Shown here piece after piece: positions 46,771 to 58,126 of a DNA stretch of 64,000 bases (position 1 is its first letter; every line of letters begins with the position of its first letter). The position numbers were made by a program, and so were the translations under genes. The DNA comes from Malania oleifera (lineage: Eukaryota; Streptophyta; Magnoliopsida; Santalales; Ximeniaceae): assembly GCF_029873635.1 (NCBI RefSeq), contig NC_080420.1, positions 29,379,032 to 29,443,031 of the forward strand, read 5' to 3'. The notes beneath the pieces were generated by a model. It was given only the letters and a program-made list of their open reading frames with translations. It searched no databases and had not been told where the DNA came from.

Positions 46771-48363
46771 ATTTCGCTATTGAAGTTCCTTTACCGGGCG
46801 GAACAACACCTTTAAAACCACTCCTTCAAGTAGGCTAGAGCTCACCTCTCCAAACGATATACTCTCATTCGATCAACGATCCAACAAGCCTGTTATCATC
46901 CAATAACTACAAGAGAAGCAGCAAGAGGATGTGTACAAAGAGTGCTCACACACATAGCAAGTTAGTACAATTCAAATCTATATACTTCAGAATTTAAATA
47001 TCAAGAATGAAATACAATTCAAAGCCCAAGATTAGAATTCACAATGTTCCCTCTTCTCCAGATGAAAAACTAGTATGTAGAACTCAAGGATTGATGATCA
47101 ACACTTTCAGAATGCCAGCACTTTCAGATTGCAAGTAGTTGAGCAAGTAGGAACTTTGTATACAAGAGAGCTTAGAGCAGATTTTTCAATTCTTGGTATG
47201 TTTTGATTTGTAAAACCATGTATTTATAGGCTTTCAAAAGTGTTTTCGTGTTGCCCAAGTTTACTTGAAGTATTCCTCAAGTTTTTAGAAATTTTGGGGC
47301 ACAAGCAAGTGATATTTAAAATTTAAAACATTTAAAAAATTTGCTCGTTAATAGTGTTCAGATGACTAAACCTTCGGGGTTAGTCTTCTGAAGTTCCTTA
47401 ACCTTTGAAATTTTGAACTGGATATAGGGTCAGACAACCGAGGTTAGGGTTCAGACTTCTAAAGTCTCAGGTTCAGACGACTGAAGTCAGGGTTCAGTCT
47501 TTTGAGGTGCTTCTGTCAATTTCTGTGTTTCACCAATAATTCTTTAGACGACTGAACTTATTCTTCAGACGTCTGAAGTAATTCTTCAGATCTTTAAACT
47601 TAAATTTCAGTCTTCTGAAGTTGCCACTTTAGGCTTTTGAGCAGAAACGTCAGTCTTTTGAGCAGTTTATTTTCTGATTTTTCATTTCCATTTCAAAATA
47701 TGTTTTACTCTCTTTCTTTATTCTTTTATAAAACATTTTAAAAGTTTTTAAAATAGGTCTCTAAGTCCATATAATTCCCCTAAAAAGCTTCAAATGATAT
47801 TTCAATAGATATTTAACTTTGAAGTACTTACATTGCTCATCCTAAAACCTTATACTCTAAGCTTGAAATCATCCACTTCATGGTTACTATAAAATCCCTT
47901 AGACTTTGGCTTGAGCTGGTTTTAGTTTCCCATGCTTTGATCAATTTAGTGCTGCTTTGAGCTTCTCTTGCATCACTTGTTACTTAATGTAGCTTGATGG
48001 TCCATAATGATCCTTGTTTTCTTGTCAAACTTGAAACACCATTACTCAACCATTCCAAGTTAAAATATCCTTTGTTTGTTATCACCAAAACTGATTGAAA
48101 ACCTAGTTAGGCCAACAATCTCCCCCTTTTTGATGATGACAAATAAGGAGCAAAGATAAGAGTTTCTTTGAAAAAGACTCCCCCATACTATAAGCATTCT
48201 TCTTCTTCTATACTATAAGCATTCTTCTTATCTGAGTTATGTGTTGATCAAGTGAGGTAACTTTCTCCTTGATACTCTGAATCCTGGATCGTACTTCATA
48301 TGAGAAAGTGGAGAAGTCTTGCTAAAAGGATAAAAACCATAAGGGTGTATCTTGGGAAGATCC

Positions 48364-48700
48364 CTAATCATGTGTAGGAAAGGGAGGAGCTGCTGCTAAA
48401 GCTGTTGGAGCACGCCGAGGTCTACCCATTTTAAAGTACCAACCTGCATTGCCTTTGTCGTACCCCATTTGTTTTAGGGTGGTAACATTGAAAAGATCAT
48501 ATGAAGATATGAAGATGAACAAAGAGAAGGGTGAGAACACCACCATATGTGAGAACAACTCTGGAGGATTCTAATTTGGCCCACATCCATTTGATAGTCA
48601 AACTGGCCAAATCTAGTTTTTTACCTTTGAGAAGACACTAAAGAACAAAGCACTCCATGCATTAAAGATGATCAAACGAACCTGGTTTGGGGAGAATAGC
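48364..48700 (-). pseudogene. Remnant of a plant transposon-associated protein ORF in element C
   Basis: On the minus strand, ILPKPGSFDHLSLMHGVL, then, in shifting frames, TYGGVLTLLFVHLHI and FNVTTLKQMGYDKGNAGW resemble the putative plant transposon protein domain that some large LTR elements carry between pol and the 3' LTR. The last open stretch is 48558-48364, ending PPFPTHD. The match rests on memory of the domain pattern. At least two frameshifts are present. Confidence 0.4.
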
Positions 48701-48931
48701 CTCCTCTAAAATGGTCTTCCTGAAGTCAGGATCATCAGGAACATATAATCTGGAATGGAACCTTAGGGCTCCATCATCTGTAATGCAGAATTCCTCTCCC
48801 TGACCAGTATTTACTCTAACCATCACCTCTGCTAATTCTAGGTCTTCCTTTTGAGCAACTTTAATCCTTTCCTGCAGAGTAGGCTGTACCACTAAATTGG
48901 CGATACACACTAGAGGATCACTCTCTACCAA

Positions 48932-50800
48932 CTATATGCCGAGTCTCTCCAGATCCATCATGATTGGATACTGGATCTCCATAGCTGCTACCACTGGTCT
49001 CGCAGACTTCCTGCTCAATGCATCAGCTACCACATTTGCTTTTCTTGAGTGATAACTGATGGTGCAATAAAAATCTTTAATAGGCTCCAACCACCTTCTC
49101 TGTCTCATATTCAATTCCTTTTGGGTGAAGAACTACTTTAAACTATTGTGGTTAGAGAAAATCTTACACTGCTCCCATACAGGTAATGCCTCCAAATCTT
49201 CAATGTATATACCACTACAGCCAATTCAAGATCATGGGTAGGGTAATTCTTCGTATACACTTTCAGTTGTCTGGAAGCATACGCCACCACCTTGCCATGA
49301 TGCATCAATACACAGCCAAGTCCCTTCAAGGATGCATCACTATAGATAGTGTAACCCTCACCCCCTAACAGGATGACCAATACTAGTGCCGTGACAAGTC
49401 TCTGTTTCAATTCCTGAAAACTCTGCTCATAGCAATCGTCCCACTTAAACCTGACATTTTTCCTAATCAATTGTGTCAGAGGCCCTGATAATGCTGAGAA
49501 TCCCTCAATGAAATGACGATAATATCCAGTTAATCCCAAGAAACTCCTGATCTCCTGTATGTCCCTCGGTTTAGCCCAATTTACTACCGCATCAATTTTA
49601 CTAGGATCCATAGAAATTCCGCCCCCTGAGATAACATGTCCTAAAAACATAACTCTCTCGAACTAGAATTCACATTTACTTAACTTGGCGTTCAAATTCT
49701 TTTCTCTGAGTGTCTGCAAAACTTGCCTCAAATGTATCTCATGCTTCTCATAGCTTCTCAAATAGACCAGTACATCATCAATAAAAACAACAACAAATTG
49801 GTTTAAAAATGAATGGAAGATCCTGTTCATCAAATCCATAAATATCGTAGGAGCATTTGTCAAACCAAATGGCATAACAAGAAACTCATAATGTTCATAC
49901 CTGGTCTTGAAAGTCGTCTTCAATGCATCCTCTACTTTCACTTTCACCTGATGATAGCCTGATTTGAGGTCAATCATAGAATACACCGTGTACCCTGGAG
50001 CTGGTCAAACAAATCATCTACGTGGGGTAGAGGATACTTATTATTGATTATCACTTTATTAATCTCCCTATAATCTTTGCACATCCTTATAGACCCGTCC
50101 TTCTTCTTCACGAATAGTATTGGAGCTCCCTACAGAGATACACTAGGTCGTATGAAACCCTTATCAAGTAAATCCTGCAACTGATTCTTCAATTCTACTA
50201 GCTCTGTTGGCACCATTCGATACAGTGCTTTAGAGATCGGCACTGTACTTGGAATCAGATCAATGGAAAAATCTACTTCACGATCAGGTGGCAAACCTAG
50301 TAATTCATCTCGAAACACATCTGCAAATTCTTTCACTATTGGTGTATTAGTAAGCTTCATTTCATTCTCTAAAATTTCCTTCACCAAAGCCATGAATCCA
50401 TGACAGCCACTCAAGAGCAGTCTCCTTGCTTGAATAGCTGAAACCATCTGAGGTAGAGATTGCACTCGTGACCCTATGAACCTGAATTTTGGTCTTCCTG
50501 GCGGTTTGAATATCACTTCTCTCGCCCGGTATTCTATAATGGCAGAGTTAGCTGCTAGCCAATCCATGCTGAAAATGATATCAAACCCATACATGTCCAG
50601 CACCACCAAATCAGCAGATAAAACTCTGCCCTAAACATCAACTGGACAGCCATGGATTACCCTATTATACCTCACTACTGACCCGGTCGGTGTAGCCACT
50701 AATAATTTAATATTTAATGATTGTGTGTCTGCCTTACATAATTTAACACACCCCAAAGATACGAACGAGTGTGTGGAACCTCAATCAAATAATGCAATGA
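48932..50800 (-). pseudogene. Tekay A protease, reverse transcriptase and RNase H
   Basis: The protease active site reads FD, stop, GSTHSF: the Ser of DSG is a TGA (50783-50781). Then VVLDMYGFDIIFSMDWLAA (protease flap region and end) and, at about 50290-50130, GLPPDREVDFSIDLIP leading into RT. RT motifs [30 protein letters not shown] and [11 protein letters not shown] (catalytic box) lie at 49986-49663. A TAG at 49665-49663 replaces the usual Trp in CEFW. RNase H (YTIYSDASLKGLGCVLMHHG) is at 49345-49138, and the connection [10 protein letters not shown] at 49030. Confidence 0.9.
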
Positions 50801-50849
50801 CTTTAAATAAAAACATACTAACCAAACACGTTGCCAGTTGCCTCAGCAT

Positions 50850-51903
50850 CACCCGGCGTCAGAGCAAAAATCCTGGCTGGAGCCATGTTCCTCTGCTGGC
50901 TTCCACGTGGCGTCTGATAGCCTCCCCGAGCAGGTCTAGAAGTAGGAGCAGCACCAATCTGAGCCTGACATTTCCTAATCACCTACCTTGACTCCCTACA
51001 CGGGTAGCAGATTCCTCTCCCCGCATGACACTCCCTTGGGTGTCTCTTCCCACCAGTCGGGCAAGCTGGAAATGGCTGCATCCCTTGGAAACCAAGATTC
51101 TTGGTCTTCTGCCTCCGGTCTCTGTAGTAGCCACCTCTCTTCCTCAAACCACGGCCGACTCCCTACTGGGAACCAGATGGTGTGGACCTCTTCTTCTGCC
51201 TTTGCTCCTCAGCCTTCAACCGCTCCCCAACCTCTGCTATAGTGGCCTTATCAACCAGCTCGACAAAGTCCTGCACCTTCAGTATTGACACCTATTTATA
51301 TATTTTTATCCTTAGACCTCTTTCAAACTTCCATACTTTTTTAACCTCATCTGAAATAATGTACGAGGCGACGCGAGATAGTTCAATGAACCTCACCGCG
51401 TACTGCTGCACCATCTGCTGTCTCTACTTCAGATTCAGAAACTCCTCAGTCTTAGCTTCCCTATATGAAGCCAAAAAATACCTGTTGAAGAATATATCCT
51501 TAAATCGCTCGCACATCATCTCCACAGGTACTGTTCTCTTCTGTTTTAGGAGTTTCATTGCCGTCCACCATCTTTCGGCCTCTCCAATCAATCTATATGT
51601 AGCAAAAAACACCTTCTGCTCCTCAGAACACTGCAAATACTTTTTCGATCTTCTGCACCTAGTTTTCAGTGACTACAGGATCAGTTCCTCTTGAGAAAGC
51701 CAGAAGATTCATCTTAATGATTTCTCTATCGAGCTACCATGGCTTGCCGATGGACCACCTTGTTCTTTAGAACTCCTGGGGATTTCAGCCATGACTTGCT
51801 GTGCCACGCTGCGCAATAAGGCATTTGAATCACCACCCGTAGCACTTGAGGGTCCAAAACCCTCATTCCCACTGACATAGGCACTATTGCCACCATGGTC
51901 CAT
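50850..51903 (-). pseudogene. Tekay A gag
   Basis: Starts MDHGGNSAYVSGNEGFG at 51903. The core stretch 51636-51424 has CSEEQKVFFATYRLIGEAERWWTA, typical of the retrotransposon gag domain. The zinc knuckle near 50995-51035 reads CYPCRES followed by VIRKC, with a stop where the His should be. The gag end APARIFALTPGDAEATGNV is readable at about 50895-50840. Confidence 0.75.
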
Positions 51904-52224
51904 CTTGAAAAATAAATAACTTAACTTAGAACCCTATCACCATAACATATCATCCAACTAATACAATATTTTCTTAATTAATTCATCTTTTCTGATCATA
52001 ATTCAAGGTTTAATCCTACAACCTAGATACCTAACCCGACGATAGTTTACATTGACTTTCCTGAAATCGTCAGTCCAAGAAAATCACACAAACCACCATG
52101 GAAGTTATGTATTTAGACTACAAAACCAGACCTCAAATTCCCTTATCCTATACTCTGGTATTATTACTGCTGCATTCTAGAGTCTACAGAACCTAGCATC
52201 TTAGGCTCTGACACCAAACTATAA

Positions 52225-53559
52225 TGACTTGCTTATCTTATCATATAGTAAAACATATTTAATAATAATATTATCCGAACCCATGGGTAACGGGGTACAC
52301 CTGACATACACAGTGGAAACCTAAGCAGCAGTAAATATAAATCACATTTTCCAAACCACAAAATACACATTACCATAGTCAACTACATTCCAAAATAGCA
52401 TGTTTATATAAAATCTCCAAAAAATACAAAACTATGTACATATCTAGGAACCCATAATGTAAATCTCTTGTTCCTAGATCAAAACTTACCCTCCAAGCAG
52501 GGTAGTATCACACTATCTCAACAGTGGCCTCGATTTGTCGGTCTTTCTGGGTTTCCTGAAAATTATTTAATGCTGGGGGTGAGACACCTCTCAGTAAGGG
52601 AAAATAAACTAAACATAGTTGTGTGAAAACATGAATATTTGGTGCTATCATACACATACAATACATTTCATATACTAGAAAACATTCATATTAATATAAC
52701 TGAATAAGCATATACCTTCATAATTACTAATAAATCATACTATACATAAAATGTCTGATATAACTGATAATATCGTAATTTACCCAGGATGAATAGCTAG
52801 TCGATGTCATGTATTATCCCTCATAACAAGTTGTGTAGCCCGAACGCGGGACCTGACAATAGCTGGCCGACCACTGCTGAGTCAAAAATGTCTGTAAGTA
52901 TGGTGGGCCCACCACACCCTGGTCCGAACTACTAGGTGGACATCTACAACTCTACACTAAAAGCCACATCGACTATCCATCTGCCACCCCCTCTACTAAA
53001 AGGGGCGGTTAGAACAAGTCTGAACATAATAATCTGATCTGTATGGTTACGGTACCATGCTCCTGAAAATGAACTGAACTATCATCCAAGTTCTGATAAC
53101 ATATAATACATGATAATATACTTGTGTAACATAAATAGATTGTTAGTGTTTTCTGTAATAACATACATACAGCCTTGCGTCGAATTCTTTCATATCTGTG
53201 GCCTTGCGCTAAACATTCATAAATATAGCCTTACCCGAAATCATACATAATGCACGACCTTGTGCCGATTATCAATCACGGCCTTGTGCCATTTCATACT
53301 TATCATTTTGAATAAATAATTCATTTATCATGTATTTTGAAATCATAATGTACTGCAATATTTCATAATTTCTGAAAACATACCTTATTCGTAAAATTAC
53401 CATAATATATACTTTTCACATAAAATAAAATTCATGCCACACAATTCTGAATAAAACTATACATTCCATTCTAAAATCATATTTTCTTGCGTTTCATACT
53501 AATATATACATTTTAATATAATAGCAGTATTTTCCCAAACATGCGTTTTTACCAATCTA

Positions 53560-53599
<40 letters not shown>

Positions 53600-54295
53600 T
53601 ATATAATAGATCCTTCCTAAAAATTAATTTACTAATAAATAATAATAATTTTCATGGAAAATGATTGCTTTAGTTTATACCCTTACTTGATTTTCGAAAA
53701 GAAACCCCCTAAAATATACTCGTCTTGCACCCGTAGGGTTCCCCGTTCAACATCTTGAAAACGAAAATGCCTAGAACTAAACTTCAGTATTTCACCATGA
53801 ATAACATTTCTTATAACTATAGAAAGACCAAATTTTGAATAAAAGGCCTTACCTCAACTCTAGGATGAATTCCAAACTAAACCCACCGACAATCCACTCC
53901 AGCAGATAGACAGAGAACTTCCCCAGGAGTGTCGTGGTGGCTTCAGATCGTCGAGCTGGCAAAAATCCAGCTCAGAAACTTAGAGAGAGGGTAGGAGAGA
54001 CGAAGTGAGGAGAGAGAGAAATTCTCGTAGGTTTTAACCATAAAATGAAGGTTAAGTCAACGTGCTACGTCACTTCATCGACGAGGTCAAGAAGGAAATT
54101 CGTCGACGAACTCTCACTCATCGTCGATGAAATTCAGAGCTATGATATATATCCCCTTGGTCTATTTTCATTGACGAAGCACACCCTTGTCGACGAGCCC
54201 AAAATGCAATGTCGTCGACGAACACGAACGTTTTTACAATTTCCATTTCCCTCTCTCTTTATTATTTAAATACCATTAATCTTCGAGTTATTACA
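52225..54295 (-). repeat. 5' LTR of Tekay A
   Basis: 2071 bp, read from 54295 down to 52225. U3 holds six CGTCGACGA-type palindromes with centres at 54216.5, 54191.5, 54172.5, 54125.5, 54104.5 and 54079.5 (steps 25, 19, 47, 21, 25); TTCGTCGACGAA at 54099-54110 is perfect. A GA-rich tract (CT on the element strand) follows at 54022-53975. A second array (GGCCTTGCG-like units) is at 53172-53290, and a (TA)n run at 53563-53595. Confidence 0.8.
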
Positions 54296-54328
54296 AGATA
54301 CATCGAGTTGTCTTGATTTGCACCGTGT

Positions 54329-55190
54329 ATGATCTTAAATGAGTATGACAAGGCTCGAAGGTTCGAGAAGGGCCTAAGGAAGGACATCTATAGTCTGGTG
54401 GGAATGCTGCAGATTCGTGAGTTTCCTGTTCTAGTGGAGAAAGCTGCCTTAGTTGAGGCTAGTCTCCAGGAGGATGAGGTGGCACAGGATCAAAAGAAGA
54501 GGTCGGTGCCTTCTAATTCACAGACTGGTTCCCTTTAGGGGCGGTAGAAGAAGAGGAACTATGATTTCGGTAATCACTAGGGTACGAAACTATGGAATCC
54601 ACAAAAGAACTGAGCTTATGTGCATTGTATTAGGTGCAACAAATGGCATGATGGTGACTGCCAGCCTTTTGGGGGTAATTATTACAACTGTGGCAAATGA
54701 GGCCACAAAACTCGAGATTGTCGTATGTAAATGACTGGTACACTTGCACTGAGTCAGAACTAGGGACAGAACCAGGTGCCTCAGGGAAACACAACTCCGA
54801 AGAAAGTGTACTCACTTTCTCTAATGGATGTAGAACATGCTGGCAACGTGGTGACATGTACCATGTTATTGCTTTTAAATAAAGCTGTTGTTTTATTCGA
54901 TTCAAAAGCAACCCACCCTTTTATATCTGCGAATTTTGTGAAATTATGTGGGGCTGAAACCTAAGTGATGTATGAGGGGTTGTCTGTAGCTACACCATCT
55001 GGGAGTGTGTTGATATGTAAGAAGATGTTAGAGAACTATCCATTAGTAATTCAGGGAAGGTTGCTATCGGTGAATCTGATAGTATACAACATGTAAAGGT
55101 TTGATGTTATACTGGGGGATGGATTGGTTATCCTCTAGTTTTGAGGTGATTGACCACCGTAGGAAAGTGGTGGTGTTCATACCTCTTGGG
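54329..55190 (+). pseudogene. Tekay B gag end and protease
   Basis: Gag tail: NEYDKARRFEKGLRKDIYSL (54333-54392), then a knuckle region near 54690 reading YNCGK, stop, GHKTRDC. Protease: VLFDSKATHPFISANFVKLCG (about 54890-54950). The invariant DSG is DSK, and VIDHRRKVVVFIPLGEHK (about 55140-55200) marks the later protease part. Frameshifts occur near 54540 and 54960. It cannot encode an active aspartic protease. Confidence 0.8.
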
Positions 55191-55199
55191 GAACATAAA

Positions 55200-57450
55200 C
55201 CATCTGAGGTTGGTGCTTCAGGTTCTACGGGAAAAGAAGGTGTATGCCAAGTTGAAGAAATGTGAGTTCTAGTTAAAGCAAATTGCAGTTCTTAGCCATG
55301 TCGTGTCGGGAGGTGGTATCTTAGTTGATCCAGGTAAGATAGAAGTAGTTGTTGACAAGGTGAAACCGAAGAGCATGCAGGATGTTTGGAGTTTTCTAGG
55401 ACTGGTTGGGTATTATCGGCGGTTCGTGGAGAGATTCTTTAGATTATCTAGCCCTTTGACATAGTTGACGAGGAAGGATGTGAGGTTTGATTGGACTAAC
55501 AAGTGCGATAAGAGTTTCCAAGAGTTGAAACACCGACTGGTCACTGCTCCGGTTTTAACCATCCCATCTGGGGATGTGGTTTTGTGATCTACCATGACGC
55601 AACACTGAAGGGTTTAGGATGTGTGTTGATGCAATAGGGGAAAGTAATTGCTTATGCTTCTCTGTAACTCAAGGAGTACAAGAAGAACTACCGCATGCAA
55701 GATCTGGAGTTGGCTGCAGTGGTATATGCACTGAAGATTTGGAGACACTACTTATACGATGAACAGTATGAGATCTTGACGGAACACAAGAGCCTCAAAT
55801 ACTTTTTCACGCAGAAGGATTTGAACATGAGGTAGAGAAGGTGGTTGGAACTGATCAAGGACTATGATTGCAGCTGTCATCCAGGGAAAGCTAATTTGGT
55901 AGCCGATGCATTGAGTCGGAAGTCAGAACATGCGTCAGCATCTATAGTAGTAGGTGAGCATCATATTAGATGAGATTTGGAGAATCTTGGCATGGAGTTG
56001 GTGGATGGTAATAATTAGGCTTTCATTGCTAGCTCGGTGATCCAGTTGACATTATTAGAGGGGATTAAAGCCGCACAGGCTAATGATGTGGAGTTAGTCG
56101 AGGTTGTAGGGAAGGTGCAGCAGGGGCTGACTATAGATTTTAACATCTCTAAGGGAGGTGTATTAAGTTTTGAAAATAGAATATGTGTTCCAAATGATGA
56201 AGGGATAAAGAGGATGATTCTAGAAGAGGCGCATTGTTCCTTGTATATGGTACATCCGGGAAGCACGAAGATGTATCGGGATTTGTGCAAATCATTTTGG
56301 TGAAGCGGTATGAAAAGGGAGATGGCTTGATTTGTGGAGCAATGCCTAATCTGTCAGTAGGTAAAGGCTAAACATCAGAGGCCGCTAGGGCCGTTGTAGC
56401 CTTTGAGCATCCCAGAGTGGAAATGGGAGCACATCTCCATGGAATTTTTCATCGTGTTACCACCAGCAGTTCATGAGAAAAATGCAATCTGGGTGATTGT
56501 GGACAGGTTGACTAAATCTACTCACTTTGTATCGATGAAGGTTAGCAGATTTATACGTGTAGGAGATAGTCAGAATGAATTGGGTACCAGTGACCATTGT
56601 TTCAGATCAATACCCAAGGTTCACTTCTCAATTTTGGAAGAGCTTATAGGAAGCACTAGGGATGAAGCTTACTTTCAGTACAACGTTCCACCATAGATTG
56701 ACGGATAGTCAAAGAGGACGATACATATCTTGGAGGATATGTTACCGGTTTATGTGTTAGATTTCAACGGTAGTTGGATTCAATCTTTACCGTTAGTGGA
56801 ATTTGCCTATAATAATAGCTTCCAAGCTAGTATTGGGATGGCACCATTCAAGGCATTGTATGGTGAAACTTGTCGGTCTCCTCTATACTAGGATGAGGTT
56901 GATGAACGGAAGATATTGGGTTCCTAACTTGTATAGCATGCTTCTGAGTAGGTCAGGTTCATCAAGGATAGAATTAAATCAGCTCAGAGTTGGTAGAAGA
57001 GTTACACGGATGTTCGCCATCGGGAGTTGGAATTCGAGGTAGGGGTTAAGATATTCCTATGAATCGCTTCGATGAAAGGGGCTATGAAGTTTGGGAAGAA
57101 GGGCAAGCTGAACCCAAGGTATATTAGGCCATTCGAAATACTTGAATAAGTGTGTCCTGTAGCCTATAGGATTGCACTACCTCTAGTGCTCTCTAGGATC
57201 CACGATGTATTTCACGTATCGATGTTGAGGAGGTACATGCCGGGTCTGTCATATGTGATTAGTTACGAATCCTTAGAGATTGGGGATGCTTTCTCGTATG
57301 AGGAGATACCTGTTCAGATTCTGGATCATAAATTTCAGAAGCTGTATACCAAAGAGATACCGTTAGTGAAAGTGCTGTGGCCGAATCACGTAGTTGAGGA
57401 AGCTTCTTCGGTATTAGAGATCGAAATGTGCTGAAAATACCCACATTTGT
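55200..57450 (+). pseudogene. Tekay B pol: RT end, RNase H, integrase, chromodomain
   Basis: Begins at LRLVLQVLREKKVYAKLKKCEF, so the RT fingers and catalytic box are missing. RNase H (YHDATLKGLGCVLMQ, about 55590), connection ([10 protein letters not shown], about 55905), integrase zinc finger (HPGSTKMYRDL ... QCLICQ, 56250-56355) and core (IWVIVDRLTKSTHF, about 56488; TIVSDQYPRF in another frame, about 56595) follow. The catalytic Glu is Lys (SKRTI, 56707). The chromodomain remnant PLVKVLWPNHVVEEAS is at 57361-57408. Stops replace Gln and Trp codons at many sites. Confidence 0.9.
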
Positions 57451-57748
57451 TCTAAGGGTAATGTTTACAGGTACGATTTAAGTAAGTATTTGATGTATCT
57501 GTTTAGAGTATTAATGTGTGGTTAGTCTTTGGGAGGGTTTTGTGATATTGTGAACACCTGAGACACTGTGTGTGTAACCACGGTATTCCTCTACCATAAG
57601 TGAGGGTATGTAATAAATTTGGGACAGGGTTGCTATGTGGGTGGTCGACGGCTCTTCCTAGAGTCGGGTATACGTGTTGGTATGTGGGTGAGTTATCTAG
57701 TGAGAGATTACAAATTTCGAGGACCAAATTTTTGTAAGGAGGGGAGGT

Positions 57749-58068
57749 TGTAAGAACCCAACCTGAGAATTTCATATATAATAAATAAGTAAAGGGTAAA
57801 AAGGTAAATTAGCAGCCTTCATCAACGAAGCCATTGTTCTCATCGCCGAAGGCCCTTACACTCTTCATCGCCGAAATTCAGAGTCTTGTCGACGAAGAGA
57901 TACTGAACGAGTTGTAAAATATCAGAATAGGGTTTGTCGCTGAAGGAACCAACTCATCGAAAAAATGCTTTAATTTTTCGTCAACGAAGGCACCATCTCG
58001 TTGACGAATTGGACCGGGTCAAGGGTCTATAAATAAGATATTTTGTTGCTTAATTGCTAAGAAAACTC

Positions 58069-58126
<58 letters not shown>

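Larger units (their letters stand above)
46245..48700 (-). mobile_element. SIRE-like copia element C: 3' LTR, polypurine tract and internal end
   Basis: On the minus strand the LTR starts TGTTGGCCTAACTAGG at 48117 and runs to about 46245 (1.87 kb), with TATAAATA at 47228-47221. Directly before it is the purine tract AAAAAGGGGGAGA (48131-48119), which identifies a 3' LTR with its internal region to the right. The internal part continues to about 48700, where it joins a Tekay integrase fragment with no LTR boundary. Confidence 0.8.
48701..54295 (-). mobile_element. Tekay-type chromovirus A, 3' truncated
   Basis: On the minus strand: 5' LTR 54295-52225 (TGTAATAACTCG to AAGTCA, 2071 bp), PBS TTTGGTGTCAGAGCC (52218-52204, initiator Met tRNA type), gag, protease, RT, RNase H and the first part of integrase, ending at 48701. 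The integrase core, chromodomain and 3' LTR are absent. The break falls in the zinc finger region just after ILEEA and joins element C. Confidence 0.85.
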
